Positions 41,872 through 53,709 of a stretch of DNA of 64,000 bases are shown here, in pieces; the first letter of the stretch is position 1, and each line of letters starts with the position of its first letter. Under the pieces are notes generated by a model. The model worked only from the letters and a program-made list of their open reading frames with translations. It ran no database searches and was not told the DNA's origin. A program made the translations under genes and the position numbers. The DNA lies in the NCBI GenBank assembly GCA_963210315.1, contig OY723304.1, positions 372,001 to 436,000 on the forward strand, read 5' to 3'. This DNA is from Rhynchopus euleeides. Lineage: Eukaryota > Euglenozoa > Diplonemea > Diplonemida > Diplonemidae.

Positions 41872-43001
41872 CAGGGGCTTAGCTTGGATTTTGGGGTTGG
41901 GGCCGAAACTCGGTCAGACTCGGTCACAGTACACACAGTTGAGTTGCCCCCCACCACCCCGTTCACCCAGAATTCGACGTTGCTGCCTTCCCGGATCCCC
42001 CCCTTCTAGAACACCAGCTCAGCAACCAGGTCTGCAGCCTCAACCTGAGTTTGCTTGGTTGCCTTTGTAGGTGCTGCATTGGTAGTTTCCCGCCAGTGGC
42101 GGATGCAGTCCCGGCAGCGCAAATAGTCCTGAAGTGGGCCGAAAAAGAGCCTTCTTGGTGATCCCGTGAACTTTTCTACCTCGCAAGACTGGCTACGGGG
42201 ATACCCTGTGAATCTTCGCGACTTTCCACTCCCGCAAAGAGTACATTTGCAAGGCTTTCGCTGCTCAGTTGGCGAAGCCTGGTGGAGACAAAGCGGGGCT
42301 TGGAAAACAAGCATTCAACAGAAGCAGTGCCCAGCTGCCGTTGTCGATGCAACATTTCTCCTGTAGATGCGGACAGTCAAGGGAGGTGAAGAGCGCAGCG
42401 AATACGCAGCTGCAGAGATGGGACCCTATCTCATCAAGGGTCACTTCTGGGCGCTTGTTCATGGCAGAGCAGGGTGCGCGAGGCCAATGCATTCCTGATT
42501 AGATGCAAGCTGGAGTAGCTTGCACGTGAGAGCGAGGTTTCCCGAGGTAAACCGCTGAATAACCTCCTGCAGGCCCAACCTCCGAAACTCGGAACAGACA
42601 CCCGGGCTCCTGCAGAAGGGCAGTCTTGTGCGCCTGTGCCCACTTCAGTGGGTGTGCTGCTGGGGCATTGAAGTCCGGGCAAGGGTACGCGCCAGTGATC
42701 CCCGAGAGAGGTGTCATGCAATGGTCAGCGATGTGGCCCAGAGCCTCCTGCACCTGCGTGCCCACCATGTTGCCGGGAGACGGAATTCGAGACTGCTGAC
42801 GTTATTCGCGGGCTAGCGACGGATACGGGACAGAAGGAGAATGGGGTGTTCGCGTTCCGCTCGCACGCGTGCTTCACCTCCTGTGCTGCTGCACCCCATA
42901 AAAAATCCGATTTTTTTTTTTGGGCTGACCGAGTTTTTTTCCGGGTTTGGCTGAAACTCGGTCAGCTGACCGAGTTTCCCCCCCCCCAAGCTAAGCCTCT
43001 G
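41872..43001 (-). mobile_element. hAT-type element, copy 1 (decayed)
   Basis: The ends are CAGGGGCTTAGCTTGG and, inverted, CAGAGGCTTAGCTTGG, with inner inverted AACTCGGTCAG blocks. It is about 80-90 percent similar by eye to copy 2 at 57217. It has no intact transposase. The left border looks duplicated (GAGGCTTA immediately precedes the CAGGGGCTTA end) and no clean 8-bp duplication is visible. Confidence 0.7.
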
Positions 43002-43180
43002 TGTGCTCGCAGCGCAGGGGGAAGTGTGCCCGTGCAAATCCTTTGCAGGGGCATCACCGCGCAGAAGAGAAAAAAAATTCGGCACGTGATATACTCTCTC
43101 ACGATCGACGACAACAAACCTACGACGGATGCGGGGCGCCCAAGGCAGTGGTACATCACCTACAACCCTCACCCCCTCAC

Positions 43181-44446
43181 TCACAGAGACGCGTCCACCG
43201 CGTCATCGATCAGACCCTCGCAGTACTCCTCTCCGTTGCACGGTGCCTTCAGGACGCTGACACACTGCGAAGAGGTGAGGCGCGGGGCAAGCGCCTCCCC
43301 GACAAACCGCTGGGCCTGCATCCATGCGATGTTCTGCAGGGCTGCAGCACCCGCTGCAGAAGGCATGTCGGTGACAGGCGTGTCCAGCAGCCCGGTGAAC
43401 TCACGGGGCAGGCCGACCGGGCTGCGCTGGAACAGCACAGCGTAGTGGAAGAGGGCGACGTAGTAGGACCCGGTGTTGCTGAGGTGTGCGTCATCCACAA
43501 AGAGCTGCTTGGGGGAGTGCACGTCGGGAACCTTCCCCTCCGAAACCAGGTCCACCAGCGCGGAGAGCGCCTGGGCTACCCGCAGCAGACGCATCGGGGC
43601 CTCCTCCCGGCCTGACTTCAGGTTGACGACAGATGCCACACACTCCCACAGGGGGGCGTCGCGCCCAACCTCGTCCTTCCAGGCGGCGAAGTCAGAGAAT
43701 GGCACGGCAGGCCACGTCTCCGACAGGTAGACCGTCTTCCCCGCAGGGGACATGAAGAGAAGGTCGTAGAATGCACCCGCGTTCTTCAGGGTCGACTCCC
43801 ACTGGATCTGGTTGTAGAGGGGGGCAGTTTCAGCGACAATGAGGGTGTCGTACGCAGCACCCTTTGCGAGACCCTGCGCGTCTTGGATCTCCTCAAACAT
43901 GTTGAAGCTGGGTGCGGCCCCATCGCGCATCTGGCCCGAGTAGAGCCCCTGGTTCATCCGCCTCCGCATGCTAGCGCCCTTCACCACATGCGACTGGTAT
44001 TGGTACGCGATGCCTTGGGACACCGCCATGTCATAGAGGAACAGATGCATCTGCACACCCACAGCGTCGTTGCCTGAGAAGAAGGCATTCATCGCAGGGC
44101 CCGCCCGTGCGGGGGTGGCGGCGGAGGAGGTGTTAGCGGCACCACCATCCCCTTTGCACAAGCATTTGTAGGGCCCGGTGCCGGGGTGATCACACGGAGG
44201 GTGATCGGACACGCTCTTCCCGGGCTGCAGGATGTTGTAGTACACCACCCGCACCCAGCGGTTGTAGGAGTAGATGCAGCCCACAGGCATCTCCGCCCAG
44301 GCCATGCCGAAGAATGTGGCACCCCTCTCGGAGGCAATCGACATGCATGCGGCGGCTGTTGTGACCTCCTTTGCGGCACCGCATCCGCTCTCCGGGGTCT
44401 CGCCGGCAATGGCAAGCACAATCCAAGCGGCGACAGCGGCGTGCAT
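43181..44446 (-). CDS. Secreted SGNH-hydrolase-like protein (tentative)
   Basis: It has 421 residues. The ATG at 44446 is chosen because a signal peptide follows (MHAAVAAWIVLAIAGE); the frame is open 50 codons further but that part is Pro/Ser-rich 5' UTR-like. A small Cys-rich segment (GCIYSYN ... YYNILQPG ... CDHPGTGPYKCLCK) is followed by a hydrolase-like region with SGNDAVG, TLIVAETAP and a C-terminal DDAHLSNTGSYYVAL. That last D-x-x-H with following NxG resembles the catalytic Asp-His block of SGNH/GDSL esterases. The nucleophile is not certain. It ends at TGA with no intron visible. A secreted esterase or carbohydrate-active protein is a reasonable guess only. Confidence 0.75.
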   Translation of the reverse strand: MHAAVAAWIVLAIAGETPESGCGAAKEVTTAAACMSIASERGATFFGMAWAEMPVGCIYSYNRWVRVVYYNILQPGKSVSDHPPCDHPGTGPYKCLCKGDGGAANTSSAATPARAGPAMNAFFSGNDAVGVQMHLFLYDMAVSQGIAYQYQSHVVKGASMRRRMNQGLYSGQMRDGAAPSFNMFEEIQDAQGLAKGAAYDTLIVAETAPLYNQIQWESTLKNAGAFYDLLFMSPAGKTVYLSETWPAVPFSDFAAWKDEVGRDAPLWECVASVVNLKSGREEAPMRLLRVAQALSALVDLVSEGKVPDVHSPKQLFVDDAHLSNTGSYYVALFHYAVLFQRSPVGLPREFTGLLDTPVTDMPSAAGAAALQNIAWMQAQRFVGEALAPRLTSSQCVSVLKAPCNGEEYCEGLIDDAVDASL

Positions 44447-46429
44447 TGTGGATCCGGAGGAGTGATGGGAAGAGGGGGGGAATGCGGAGATGCGACGCGG
44501 GAGGGGGGGGGGGGGGGAGGGGCAGAGATTAGATGGCACCCCTTTTTGTTTACTCCCGCAGATTTTTCTTCTGCAAGCCAACTGTGGTTCCGACAAAAAA
44601 ATGCGCGGCGGTGGTTTTTTTTATGGGGGTGTGGGGGGTGGGGATGTTGGCCCACACGGGAGGGAGAGAGAGATAGATAAAGATAGAGGTCGGGGAGCGA
44701 ACGAGATCTGGATGAAGGAAGGTGTGAAACGCTGCTGGGGTGGGGACGAAAGGTCCAGATAAAGGAAGGGGAAAAGAAATGCGATGTGTTGCCGATATGG
44801 GGGGGGATGGCGCCCCTGTCAACCTGTGGGGTGGGGCGGTGTGAGTGTGTGCATCTTGTTTCGAGCACATATTTTGGGGCTTGGTGTCCCGGAGCAGGGG
44901 CAACAGAGAGGGTGGGGTGGGGGGAACAGAGCAGGGGGTCGTGTCCCGTGCAATCTCCCAACTTCCATATGTGTGCCGGGAGCCACACCCACGGAAATGC
45001 TTGTCGGCTGACCACCTCCCCCACCCGTTGTCGATGCGATCCCACACACACATGAATCCGTTTGTCGAGGAGCAATCTCGAGAACACACTCATCACTCTG
45101 CTGATGGGTGTGTCTCCCAACTGCGCGCACCTCAACCCACAGACTCCCCCCAGAGGACCGGGCAACCGACGCATTCTTTTGTTTCGCACTTTTCTGTAAA
45201 ACTGCAATAAACTGTTTGATATTCAACGATTCATCATTCTACTTCGTAACAAAAGCCAGAGGGGCAGGGGTGCGGGGGGCAGCAAGAGACAGCCCTATGC
45301 ACACTGCCTCCCACCCGGGTGTGGCGGTGCATGTGCAGGGAGGCTGGGAAGCGCATCTAAATCGCGGGTGGAACAAAACCTGTTGGGCAGAGAGAGGGTC
45401 AGAGAGGGAAGGCGGTATGTGACCCGGAGAGGGGTCCTCAGGGGACGGACCCCCTCGCGCAAAGATTTTGGGCGAGCGCAACGCCTACACACGTGAAGGA
45501 TTTTCCCCGTTTTTTGACACAAAGCGGATGCTTGGTTAGGGGGGGCGGGGGGGTGGGGGCGGGGATAGATCAGTTGACGCATGCACCCTTTCAAACCATG
45601 GTCAGAAGATGCATCCAACAAGGAGGCACGTGATTTCTTTTTCGATTCGATTGGCAACGTGTCGCAGTATGACCAGACACCACGCGGGCCATACTGCATA
45701 GAAAGAGCGGTTGCAACTGAGCAACGTGCAACGGTGTGTCACACTGTGCCATATGTTGGCTGAGTTTTACAGCGTAGACGTGACACAGGTGTCGAACGCA
45801 TCCGAGGGACAGCACGCGCATCGTGGCAAATCGTCTGATGCGATCGTCCCCGGGAGGCGCCGTGTCGCTCGGGCGTCAGTCGGGTGGTCAGCAGAACAGA
45901 AGCCATGAAAACCAGACTCTGTACGCAAGCTAGGAGGAGGTGTCGTATTTTGGTTTAAGCTCTTTGGAACGGCGAGTGTATGTTACTTTGAAAATCTGGG
46001 GGGGAAGTAAAGCGCCGCGACCGTCACACGCAAATCACGAGAAATGTTGCGTGGCTGCCGTTGGGGACCGCGTGGGAAGAAAGAGGGGATCGGGTGGGGT
46101 ATATCAACGAGGGGGCGAGCGACGTGACACAAGGGTTGTTTTGTTGCGGGGGTAGATCGTTCTTACGATTCCCGCTTTCCCGAAGATCCTCGCAGAAACA
46201 GAAGCATGAAGACATGACGGAACCATACAAAGACATGCGGGTGTGATTTTGAAACAAACCGGAGAAACGAACAGATGTGCCCGGATAATAAACCAAAAAA
46301 GGGGTGCCCCGTGAAAGGGGCCCCCTGCGATTCTGCGAATCTCTTCGGAAAAATCACGGGGATGGCACTTTTCGTGCGGTACCACATTGATGCGAGAACT
46401 CAAGAAAACAGATACCCCCCCCGGACCTT
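44447..46429. other. Intergenic between SGNH-like gene and receptor gene
   Basis: It contains G-runs (44504-44518), a GA/GATA-rich tract (44660-44690) and an inverted GGGGTCC/GGACCCC pair (45434-45461). No protein-like frame is visible. Confidence 0.5.
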
Positions 46430-49400
46430 TCACTCATCACCGACGTCGATGATACGCGACCCGGGCGGGAGGGCTGCGCCGGCACCCGGATGGTACCGCC
46501 CCATCATCTCCACCTCACTCCCCGCCCCGCTGCTGCGCCCGCCGTCGTCACCGGACACTGGGAATGCATGTGGGATGGGGTTGTGCGTTACGGGGCCGCC
46601 GCCACCACCACCACCACCACCACCCGCCACCGCCGCCCTCTCGGGCTGCGGCTCCGGCACAACGGGGAGGTCTTGAGGGGCCTCTTTCCCAGCCCCTGCC
46701 TCCCCGCCCTGCTCGTAGCGCGCCTCCCGCTGCTTCAGCCGCCTCCTCCGGATCAGGAAGAAGGCAAACACGATGCAGCAGCACAGCACGGCGCACACCA
46801 CCGCCACCCAGACGAGGGTGTTGGAGCTGCCGCCGCCACCGCCTCCGACACCCTCTGCCACAGCAGCCCCCGACTTCGCCCCGAAGAAGGTCGTATGCAG
46901 GGTGTCGATAACTACAACGGGGACACCCGAGGCAGGGTCGACCCCAGATGAGATGTACGTCAGGCCATCGTTTCTCCAGTCGCTCTGAAGCCCGTCGTAG
47001 TACACAGGGGAGGGGGAGGGTGAGCCAGGCTCAGCTGATGCAGCGCCTCCCAGGGGCAGCACGATCCGCAGGGGGCTGGCGACGTCGAAGGATGTGATGG
47101 ATGCCCCGGTCTGCAGGTCCTTCACCTTCACGGAGAGGGACCACGACTGGACATTCTCAGCGGCGGAGCCGGGGAAGGGGAATTTGCGGTACACCGCGGT
47201 GCGCACGGCGTACCCCGTGCTCCCGTTGGTGAAGCCGAATGGGGCCCGCACGCCCCACCCCAGCTTGAAGAGGGGCGACTCCAGCCCCTCGACCTCCTGC
47301 TTGATGAGCCGGAACCCCGCAACGCCCAGGTCGCGTGTGGAGAGCTGCTGCGAGGGCTCCCCGGGGGATGCGCGGGAGAGCATCACATCCAGGAGGCTGT
47401 CCGCGATGCCGCGCAGCGCGGCAAGCCCCTCTGTGTTGCCCTCCAGCACACCGCGGTCGATGCACCGCTGTGAGATGTCCAGCGCAGCCTGCGATGTGGC
47501 GTCCGATATACCCGCTGCCGCAGGCGAGGTGGGGGAGACAAGCGCCAGGGTGCTCTTCAGCACATCCATCACGGTGTCAGGCTCGACAGCGTCGAACCTC
47601 CTGCTGAGTGTCAACGCCGCGTGAGCCAGGTCGTCGGTCTCAGCGGAGGTGTCAGGCGCCTGCCGCAGGCCCAGGTAAGTCTGGGTGAGGTTCTGCGCAG
47701 AGAACACCCCGTCGAGCGTGGCCTGCCCCCCTGCGAGGTTGAGGTAGCGCAGCGCGTCCGGCATGCGCCCCTGCGCCACAGCGGCGTAGAGCTGTGAATA
47801 GAGGGCGGCGGTGTCGGCGAGGGTGCCGGAGGTGATGCTCGCTGTTGTGCCGTCCCCGGTGTAGGTGCGGACCGCGTTGTTGTCGCACCGGATCTGGGCG
47901 GTGACGGCGGTGCTCCCGGAGGGGACAGGGGGGAGCATCACACCCGTGAGGGCAGCCATGTGGCGGTACCCCGCACCGAGGGGGCCAAACCCCCCTGCTT
48001 CGAATCGGTATGAAGGCTGTGGAGGGTGTAGGGTGGAGTGTGGGGCAGTGTGCATTTCGCTGCAAGGTGAAGGGGGGGAGTGGGGGGGGGGGCATACCAC
48101 AGATCCGTCGGGGCAGGACCATCCGGTGCACTGCACGCTGAACAGCGTGCGCATGGCAGACCCTGATGCGGGCTGCAGCGAGCAGCTCCCCCTGTGTGTC
48201 AGATGTGGATGAGACAGCCAGAGGCGAAACGAGGGAGGACACACACTTCCACTTCTTGAAACCCCCCCCCCCCACCCCACCCTGCCGGACTACCCCCACC
48301 ATACCCTGCAGGCGGCATCAGCGTCGTCAGGGAGAGCTCTGCACTGCCCGTCCTCCCCCCCGACACCGCCGTCAGCCTCACGGTGTACGCCCTCCCGAGC
48401 TCCAGCGACCCCGCCGGCAGCACTGCGTACCTCCCCTCGGCATCCGTCAGCAGGCGCAGCTGCGGCAGGCCCACCACGCCCCAGTCGTACTCCAGAGCCG
48501 CACCCCCGGCCCCCATCCCGCCCGGCTCCGCCACCAGGCTCAGCTTCTGCGAGGGGTCGAACGCGGGGGCAGACACGCAGGCGCCTCCGGCACCCCCGCC
48601 GCCAGCAGCACCGCCCCCCCCGCCACTGCACAGGATGAACAGAGGGATGTCTTGAGAACCTGCCGGCAGGACGGAGATGGCAACGGCGTGCGGAGGGGAG
48701 ACCCGGGAGCCCTTCTGCACCACCAGCGAGAAGACATACGCCCCGGGGAGCTGGCTCGGCGACAGGGCATGCGCAGGCGACGCAGAGGGCACTGTAGGAT
48801 ACCCCGGAGGGCACTGCGGCCCATCCCGGTCGGGCTGTGCACAGCTCCAGACATACTCGAGGTGACCTGGCTCTCCAGCTGGGTCATGGCTTTCTGCAGC
48901 CTCTAAGGAGAACCCGGAGGCAACGTCTGCTGCGGAGACAGACCCGTTGTTCCTCCCAATCACCGCGACAAGGTCTGGGAGCCCCACAGCCACCTCGGCC
49001 ACCACTGTTTTGCACGGCAGCCCGCCCGCCGCAGGGGATAGCCCCGCTGCGCACACCTCACAGGAGAGGAGGTGCGTCCCCACCGGGAGCGAGCCCCCTG
49101 GGATGTGCAGGGATGGGTACCCCAGTGATTTCCCCGAGGAGGCGAACGCTGCGGCGACGGAGTCTGGGAGGCCGCTCCATTGGAACTTCAGGGATGTTCC
49201 GGAGGGGGTGCCGGTGTCGGAACCGCACCTCTCCAGGCTTGCCGTGACGTGGAGGTGGATGCCTCTGGAGGCAACCGCGGAGCGGCGGGGGCCGCCTTCC
49301 AACAGAGCCCTGATGCTGAAGTCCATCTCTACAACGCCCGCAGCCTGGCAGGATGGCGTGGATGACCCGACAGTCAGGCAGATCAGGTAGGTCCCTTGCC

Positions 49401-52400
49401 CCCCCGAGGGTGATGTAGAAGGTCCTAATACCGCCTGCAGGTCGAGCGAGCCTGTCAAATTCCCCTCGAGTGACCCCAGGGCGACCTGCAGGGAGGTGCT
49501 GCTGCTGGTTGTGGTCCACCGGATGGAATCCCCGGGCCGGACAACGGAGAGAGTCCCATCGAGCCACAGATCCGCGCAGAGCGCCGCCATTCCCAGAGGG
49601 AGGAGGTGGGATGATGAGGCGGCGACGGGGCTCCCCCCGCCACCGCCACCACCGCCGCCGCCTCCACTCCCAGGGTTGCAGGGGCCGGCGTTGCATATCC
49701 GAGTCTCGGAGGCAGGTGTGTTGGGGCAAGACCCGTCTGAAGGGAGCTCGCGCGAGCGGGTCTGGGTGCCTCCACCGCAGGAGGAGGTGCAGGTGCTCCA
49801 GGCGGACCATGCACCGGCGGAGCAAGATCCTGGTGTGCAGGGGTCTGATTCACCGCATGCCCTGCGCTGGGTGAGGCCAGGGCAGATCTTCCCGGGGCCT
49901 GATCTGGTTTGAATGACCCACCTGTCGCGGGTCTGCGTCCCTCCCCCGCAGGTTGCGGAGCAGAGGGTCCACGGCTGCCACTCCGACACGGCGCAGTCGC
50001 TCCCGCAGGGCTGCCGGTTGCACCCCGCAGACTCCTCCAGAACTGGGCACCCCGACCCATCCCCGATATCCGTGACGGATCGGGCCCGCTTCTGAACCCC
50101 ATCCCCTCCGCACCCCGAGCTGCACACCCCCCAGCTCCCCCAGGGGGACACCCTACACACCCTAGGCTGGCAGGCGATCTGATTGCATCGGCGTGTCTCC
50201 TCCGCGTGGGGGCAGGGGGTTCCCCCTCCGGTTGGATATGCCTTGACCCACCGCTTCCTGGTCTGGACGCCACCTCTGGGGTCACAGGGGGTGGAGCAGA
50301 GGGTCCAGTCGCCCCACGGTGTCATCTCGCAGTGGGTCGGGCAGGGCTGCTGCCCGCAGTCCGCCTCTGTGATGAGTTCCGCGGGGCAGACGCCGGATCC
50401 GGTTTTGAGGAGGATTTCCCGGCTCCTCTGTTGCACACCTCCTCCGCATGACGCGGAGCAGGCGCCCCACTCCCCAAAGGGGGTGACGGAGCATGCATCC
50501 GCCGCAGAATCCAAAGGGCAATCCCGGTTGCGGCACGCCTGGATCTCAAACACAGAGGGGCAGCCCTCTCCAGACCCTGTGGCGTTCTGCAAGATCGGCC
50601 TCCTCCTCCGCGTCGCACCATGCCCACACTCTGCGGAGCACAGATCCCATCCGGACCACGCCCCGACTACACAGTCCACTGGACAGGGCTGCAGGTTACA
50701 GACACGGGACTCCTCCAGAGGGGGGCAGGCATTCGGGGGGGAGGGGGTGGAGGCAACACCGCGGGTCCGCCACTGGGTCCCCCCCCCGCAGGGCTGGGTG
50801 CACGGGGTCCAGGGAGACCAGGCGGAGGTGACGCAGGCCCCAACCAGGCACTGCCCCTGGTTGCAGTCCTCCTCCCTGCGGAGCGAGGTGCAGGGCGCGC
50901 CCCCTCCGGAGGCGGGGCGGAGGAGGTGCGCGAGGGACTCCCGGCTGCCTCCGCCGCACGACGCACTGCACTCCGACCACTCGCCCCACCCCCCGATGGC
51001 GCAGTCCGCCGGGCAGATCTGCGTGTTGCACATCCGGTGCTCCGAGAGAGCGGGGCAGGCCGACCCGGCAGATCCCTGAGGGGGTGCCTGCGTGACGTTC
51101 CTCACCCTCATCTGAACCCCGCCCCCGCACGTCTCGCTGCAGAGGGTCCAGCCAGACCACTCGCTGACACGACATGAATTTGGGGTGCACGGCTCCACCC
51201 CGCATGGGGCTGTCTCCTCCGTGGGGGTGGGGCATGCATCCCCTCCGTTCACCGGAGGTGTGTCGCCGATCCGCTTCCGCGTGGTGGTGCCGCCGCCGCA
51301 TGGCACGCTGCACGCAGGCCAGGGCGTCCACTCCCCCACGACACACCCCATCGGGCAGAGGTGTGTGTTGCACGACTTCGTCTCGTTGAGGATGGGGCAC
51401 GGCGCACCGGTTGCGGAGGGGAAGACCGAAACCTGCCTCTGGCGGATCGTCAGCCCCCCGGCGGGGGAGGGGCCCCCTGCGCAGGTCGCGGGGGCTCCGC
51501 TGGGGGCAAGGCAGGGGCCCCAGGCACCCCAGGTGGAAACCTCGCAGTCTCCCACACGGCAGGCCTGGGTGTTGCAGGGTCGGGACTCCGTGGTGGGAAC
51601 CCCGCACGGCTGGATCACCCCGTTGGTCAGCGCGGGGAAAATCACCTCCCTTTCCCGGGATTGGGTCCCCCCACCGCAGGCCAGGTCGCACTGCAGCCAC
51701 GGCGACCAGTCATCCACAACACACGCCTGGCTGCATGGAGATGTCTCGCAGAACTGAGTCTCCGTTAGGGCACCGCAATCCCTCCCGTTGTACTGCTTCG
51801 CCACCACGACAGATCGGGTCCTCACCTGAGTGGGGCGTGGTGTCGCCACGCCGGGGTCCCAACAGCCTCCGCTGCACTTCCCCCACTCGCTCCATGCGCT
51901 GGGGATGCAGTCCACATCGCAGGGGAAGTCGTTGCAATCCTCAGAGATGCTCAGGGCAGGGCATGGCGTCCCAGCCCCCTCCGGTGGTGTCACGATGTAG
52001 CGCGTCCTCTCCCGGGTCCCGGGAGGGGAGAGAATTGTGCCCCCTCCACCCATCGGGTCGAGCTGTGCATTGCGGCACCTCTTAGAGCACTCCGACCAGG
52101 TGCTCCAGAGTGACACGACACAGTCGATGTCCTGGCATGCCTGGGTGCTGCAGGGTGCCTCCTGCAGGCAAAACGTCCCCCCTCCGGAGAGGAACTGCGC
52201 CCCAGCCCAGGCTGCAGGGAGGGGTGTCCAGGCCCCGGGCATGTTGGCCTGGTATGTCGCAGCTTGCGACCACCCTGGGTTCGTCCCCTCGACGGCGTAT
52301 GTCCCCATCAGGGTCCCGTCGCAGAAATCGCATGTCCCGCCACCCCCGGGCGGCTGGAGGAGCTGCTGCTGTCGGAAGGTTGTCCCCCCGCCGCACGTTG

Positions 52401-53709
52401 CGGTGCAGGGGGTCCATCCGGCTGTCTCAGGTGTGTCGGAGCCGGACCAACCCCCATAAGTGCATTGGGTCATGCAGGCCGGAGGGGCTGGGATGCAGTC
52501 GCGGGTTTCGCCGATGTCCGGGCAGGCGGCTCCGCCGAATTTTGGCTCGGTGGTGATGTCCCGGAACCGGGTCTGCGCCCCCACACCCCCGCAGGGGGTG
52601 TCGCAGGCGGACCAGCCGGACCACATCCCGACAGCGCAGTCAATCGCGGGGCAGTCCTGCTTGTTGCAGCCGTAGATGATCTCCTCCTGGGTGTCGCACG
52701 GCTTCCCCCCAGGGGTGGGCTGCGTCACGATGCTTTTGAACTTCCTCTCAAACCCGCCGGGGCAACCAGGGGTCTCGCAGCAGGCGATGCTGCAGGGCGT
52801 CGTCGTGACGGGCCCCATCACGCAGTCCACCGGCGGCGGGTTGCAGGCGTTGTTGTTGCACACCCGGTCCTCCTGCAGGTTCCCGGTGCACAGCCCTGCG
52901 TTGGGACAGGAGGGGCAGAGCAGCGCACGGTTCCTCTTCTGCGAGCCACCCCCGCAGGGGGCATCGCAGTCGGACCACAGGCCCCACCCGGTGTACCCCT
53001 CGCAGGCAGGCGCAGGGGGTGCAGTCACCGGGGGGCAGGGCAGGGCGGGGCAGTCGCGCTCCTCCTGCTGGGCGATGCACAGCGGGTCGTTGGTTGGGTT
53101 CTGCAGGACGTTCTTCGTGCGGGTCTCCTTGAAGGTCTGCCCGCAGGGGAGTGCCGCGGGGCACCCGCTCCACTGCGACCACGCCGACAGCTGGCAGCCA
53201 GGGGGGACGACGACAGGAGGTGCGGTGACAGGTGGGCACGCCGGCAGAGGGGGGTCGCACGGCTGAGCCTCGTTGAGCGGGTCGGGGCACGGCGTGGGCG
53301 CGGCGGAGTTGCTGATGACGCTGCGGGTGCGCTGCTGGTTGCCGGCGCCGCACGTCGCGTCGCATGCGGACCACGGGCTCCACCCGCTGAGGACACACAC
53401 AGAGGCAGGGGGTGTCGGAGGCGTGGGTGTAGCGGGGCACACAATGCTGTTGACACACGCCTGAGTCTCGGTGAGGGCTGCCGCAGCGGGGCAAGGCGTG
53501 CCTGTGCCACGCGCGTTCTGCAGGATGACTCGGGTGCGGGTCTGCGTACCGGCGCCGCCGCCGCATGTCCCGGTGCACTGCGACCAGATGCCCCACCCGC
53601 TGAGGACGCAGGGGGCGTCCGGTGAGGGGGTTACCGCAGCGGCATCGTCGCCTGCATGTGCCACCAGCAGCAGCAACAAGGCCCACAGGCAGCAGCCCCC
53701 ACGGGGCAT
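46430..53709 (-). CDS. Receptor with about 21 TSP1 repeats, PKD/REJ region and one membrane span (three exons)
   Basis: The exons are 53709-48305, 48191-48098 and 48016-46430, totalling 7086 nt or 2361 residues with the frame kept. The ATG at 53709 begins a signal peptide (MPRGGCCLWALLLLLVAHAG). Residues about 30-1370 hold some 21 thrombospondin type-1 repeats with W-x2-W-x2-C and CGGG-x-Q-x-R-x-R motifs; a few are divergent or carry insertions. A Gly-rich hinge and PKD/REJ-like beta domains follow. The spliced exon 2 places GGSCSLQPASGSAM next to DGSVPSYRF, which reproduces the REJ pattern. A single transmembrane helix (NTLVWVAVVCAVLCCCIVFA) precedes a basic stop-transfer and a tail of about 105 residues ending in DVGDE. 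An adhesive surface receptor, perhaps for cell-cell or matrix recognition, is likely. Confidence 0.88.
48017..48097 (-). other. Intron 2 of the TSP1/REJ receptor (81 bp)
   Basis: The donor is GTATGC and the acceptor CCACAG. Phase 0 joins GGATCTGTG to CCTTCATACC. A nearer TTGCAG acceptor (38-bp intron) would put the downstream exon out of frame and is not used in this model. The intron is pyrimidine-rich. Confidence 0.75.
48192..48304 (-). other. Intron 1 of the TSP1/REJ receptor (113 bp)
   Basis: The donor is GTATGG after CCTGCAGG, and the acceptor is ACACAG before GGGGAGCTG. Joining restores a Gly codon and continues the REJ domain (PPAGGSCSL). Without splicing, the first exon frame ends in a low-complexity Gly stretch and a stop at 48199. 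Confidence 0.75.

Noticed and set aside
52264-53625. 453-codon plus-strand frame
   Set aside because: It is antisense to the TSP1 repeats; the minus frame has the conserved Trp/Cys pattern.
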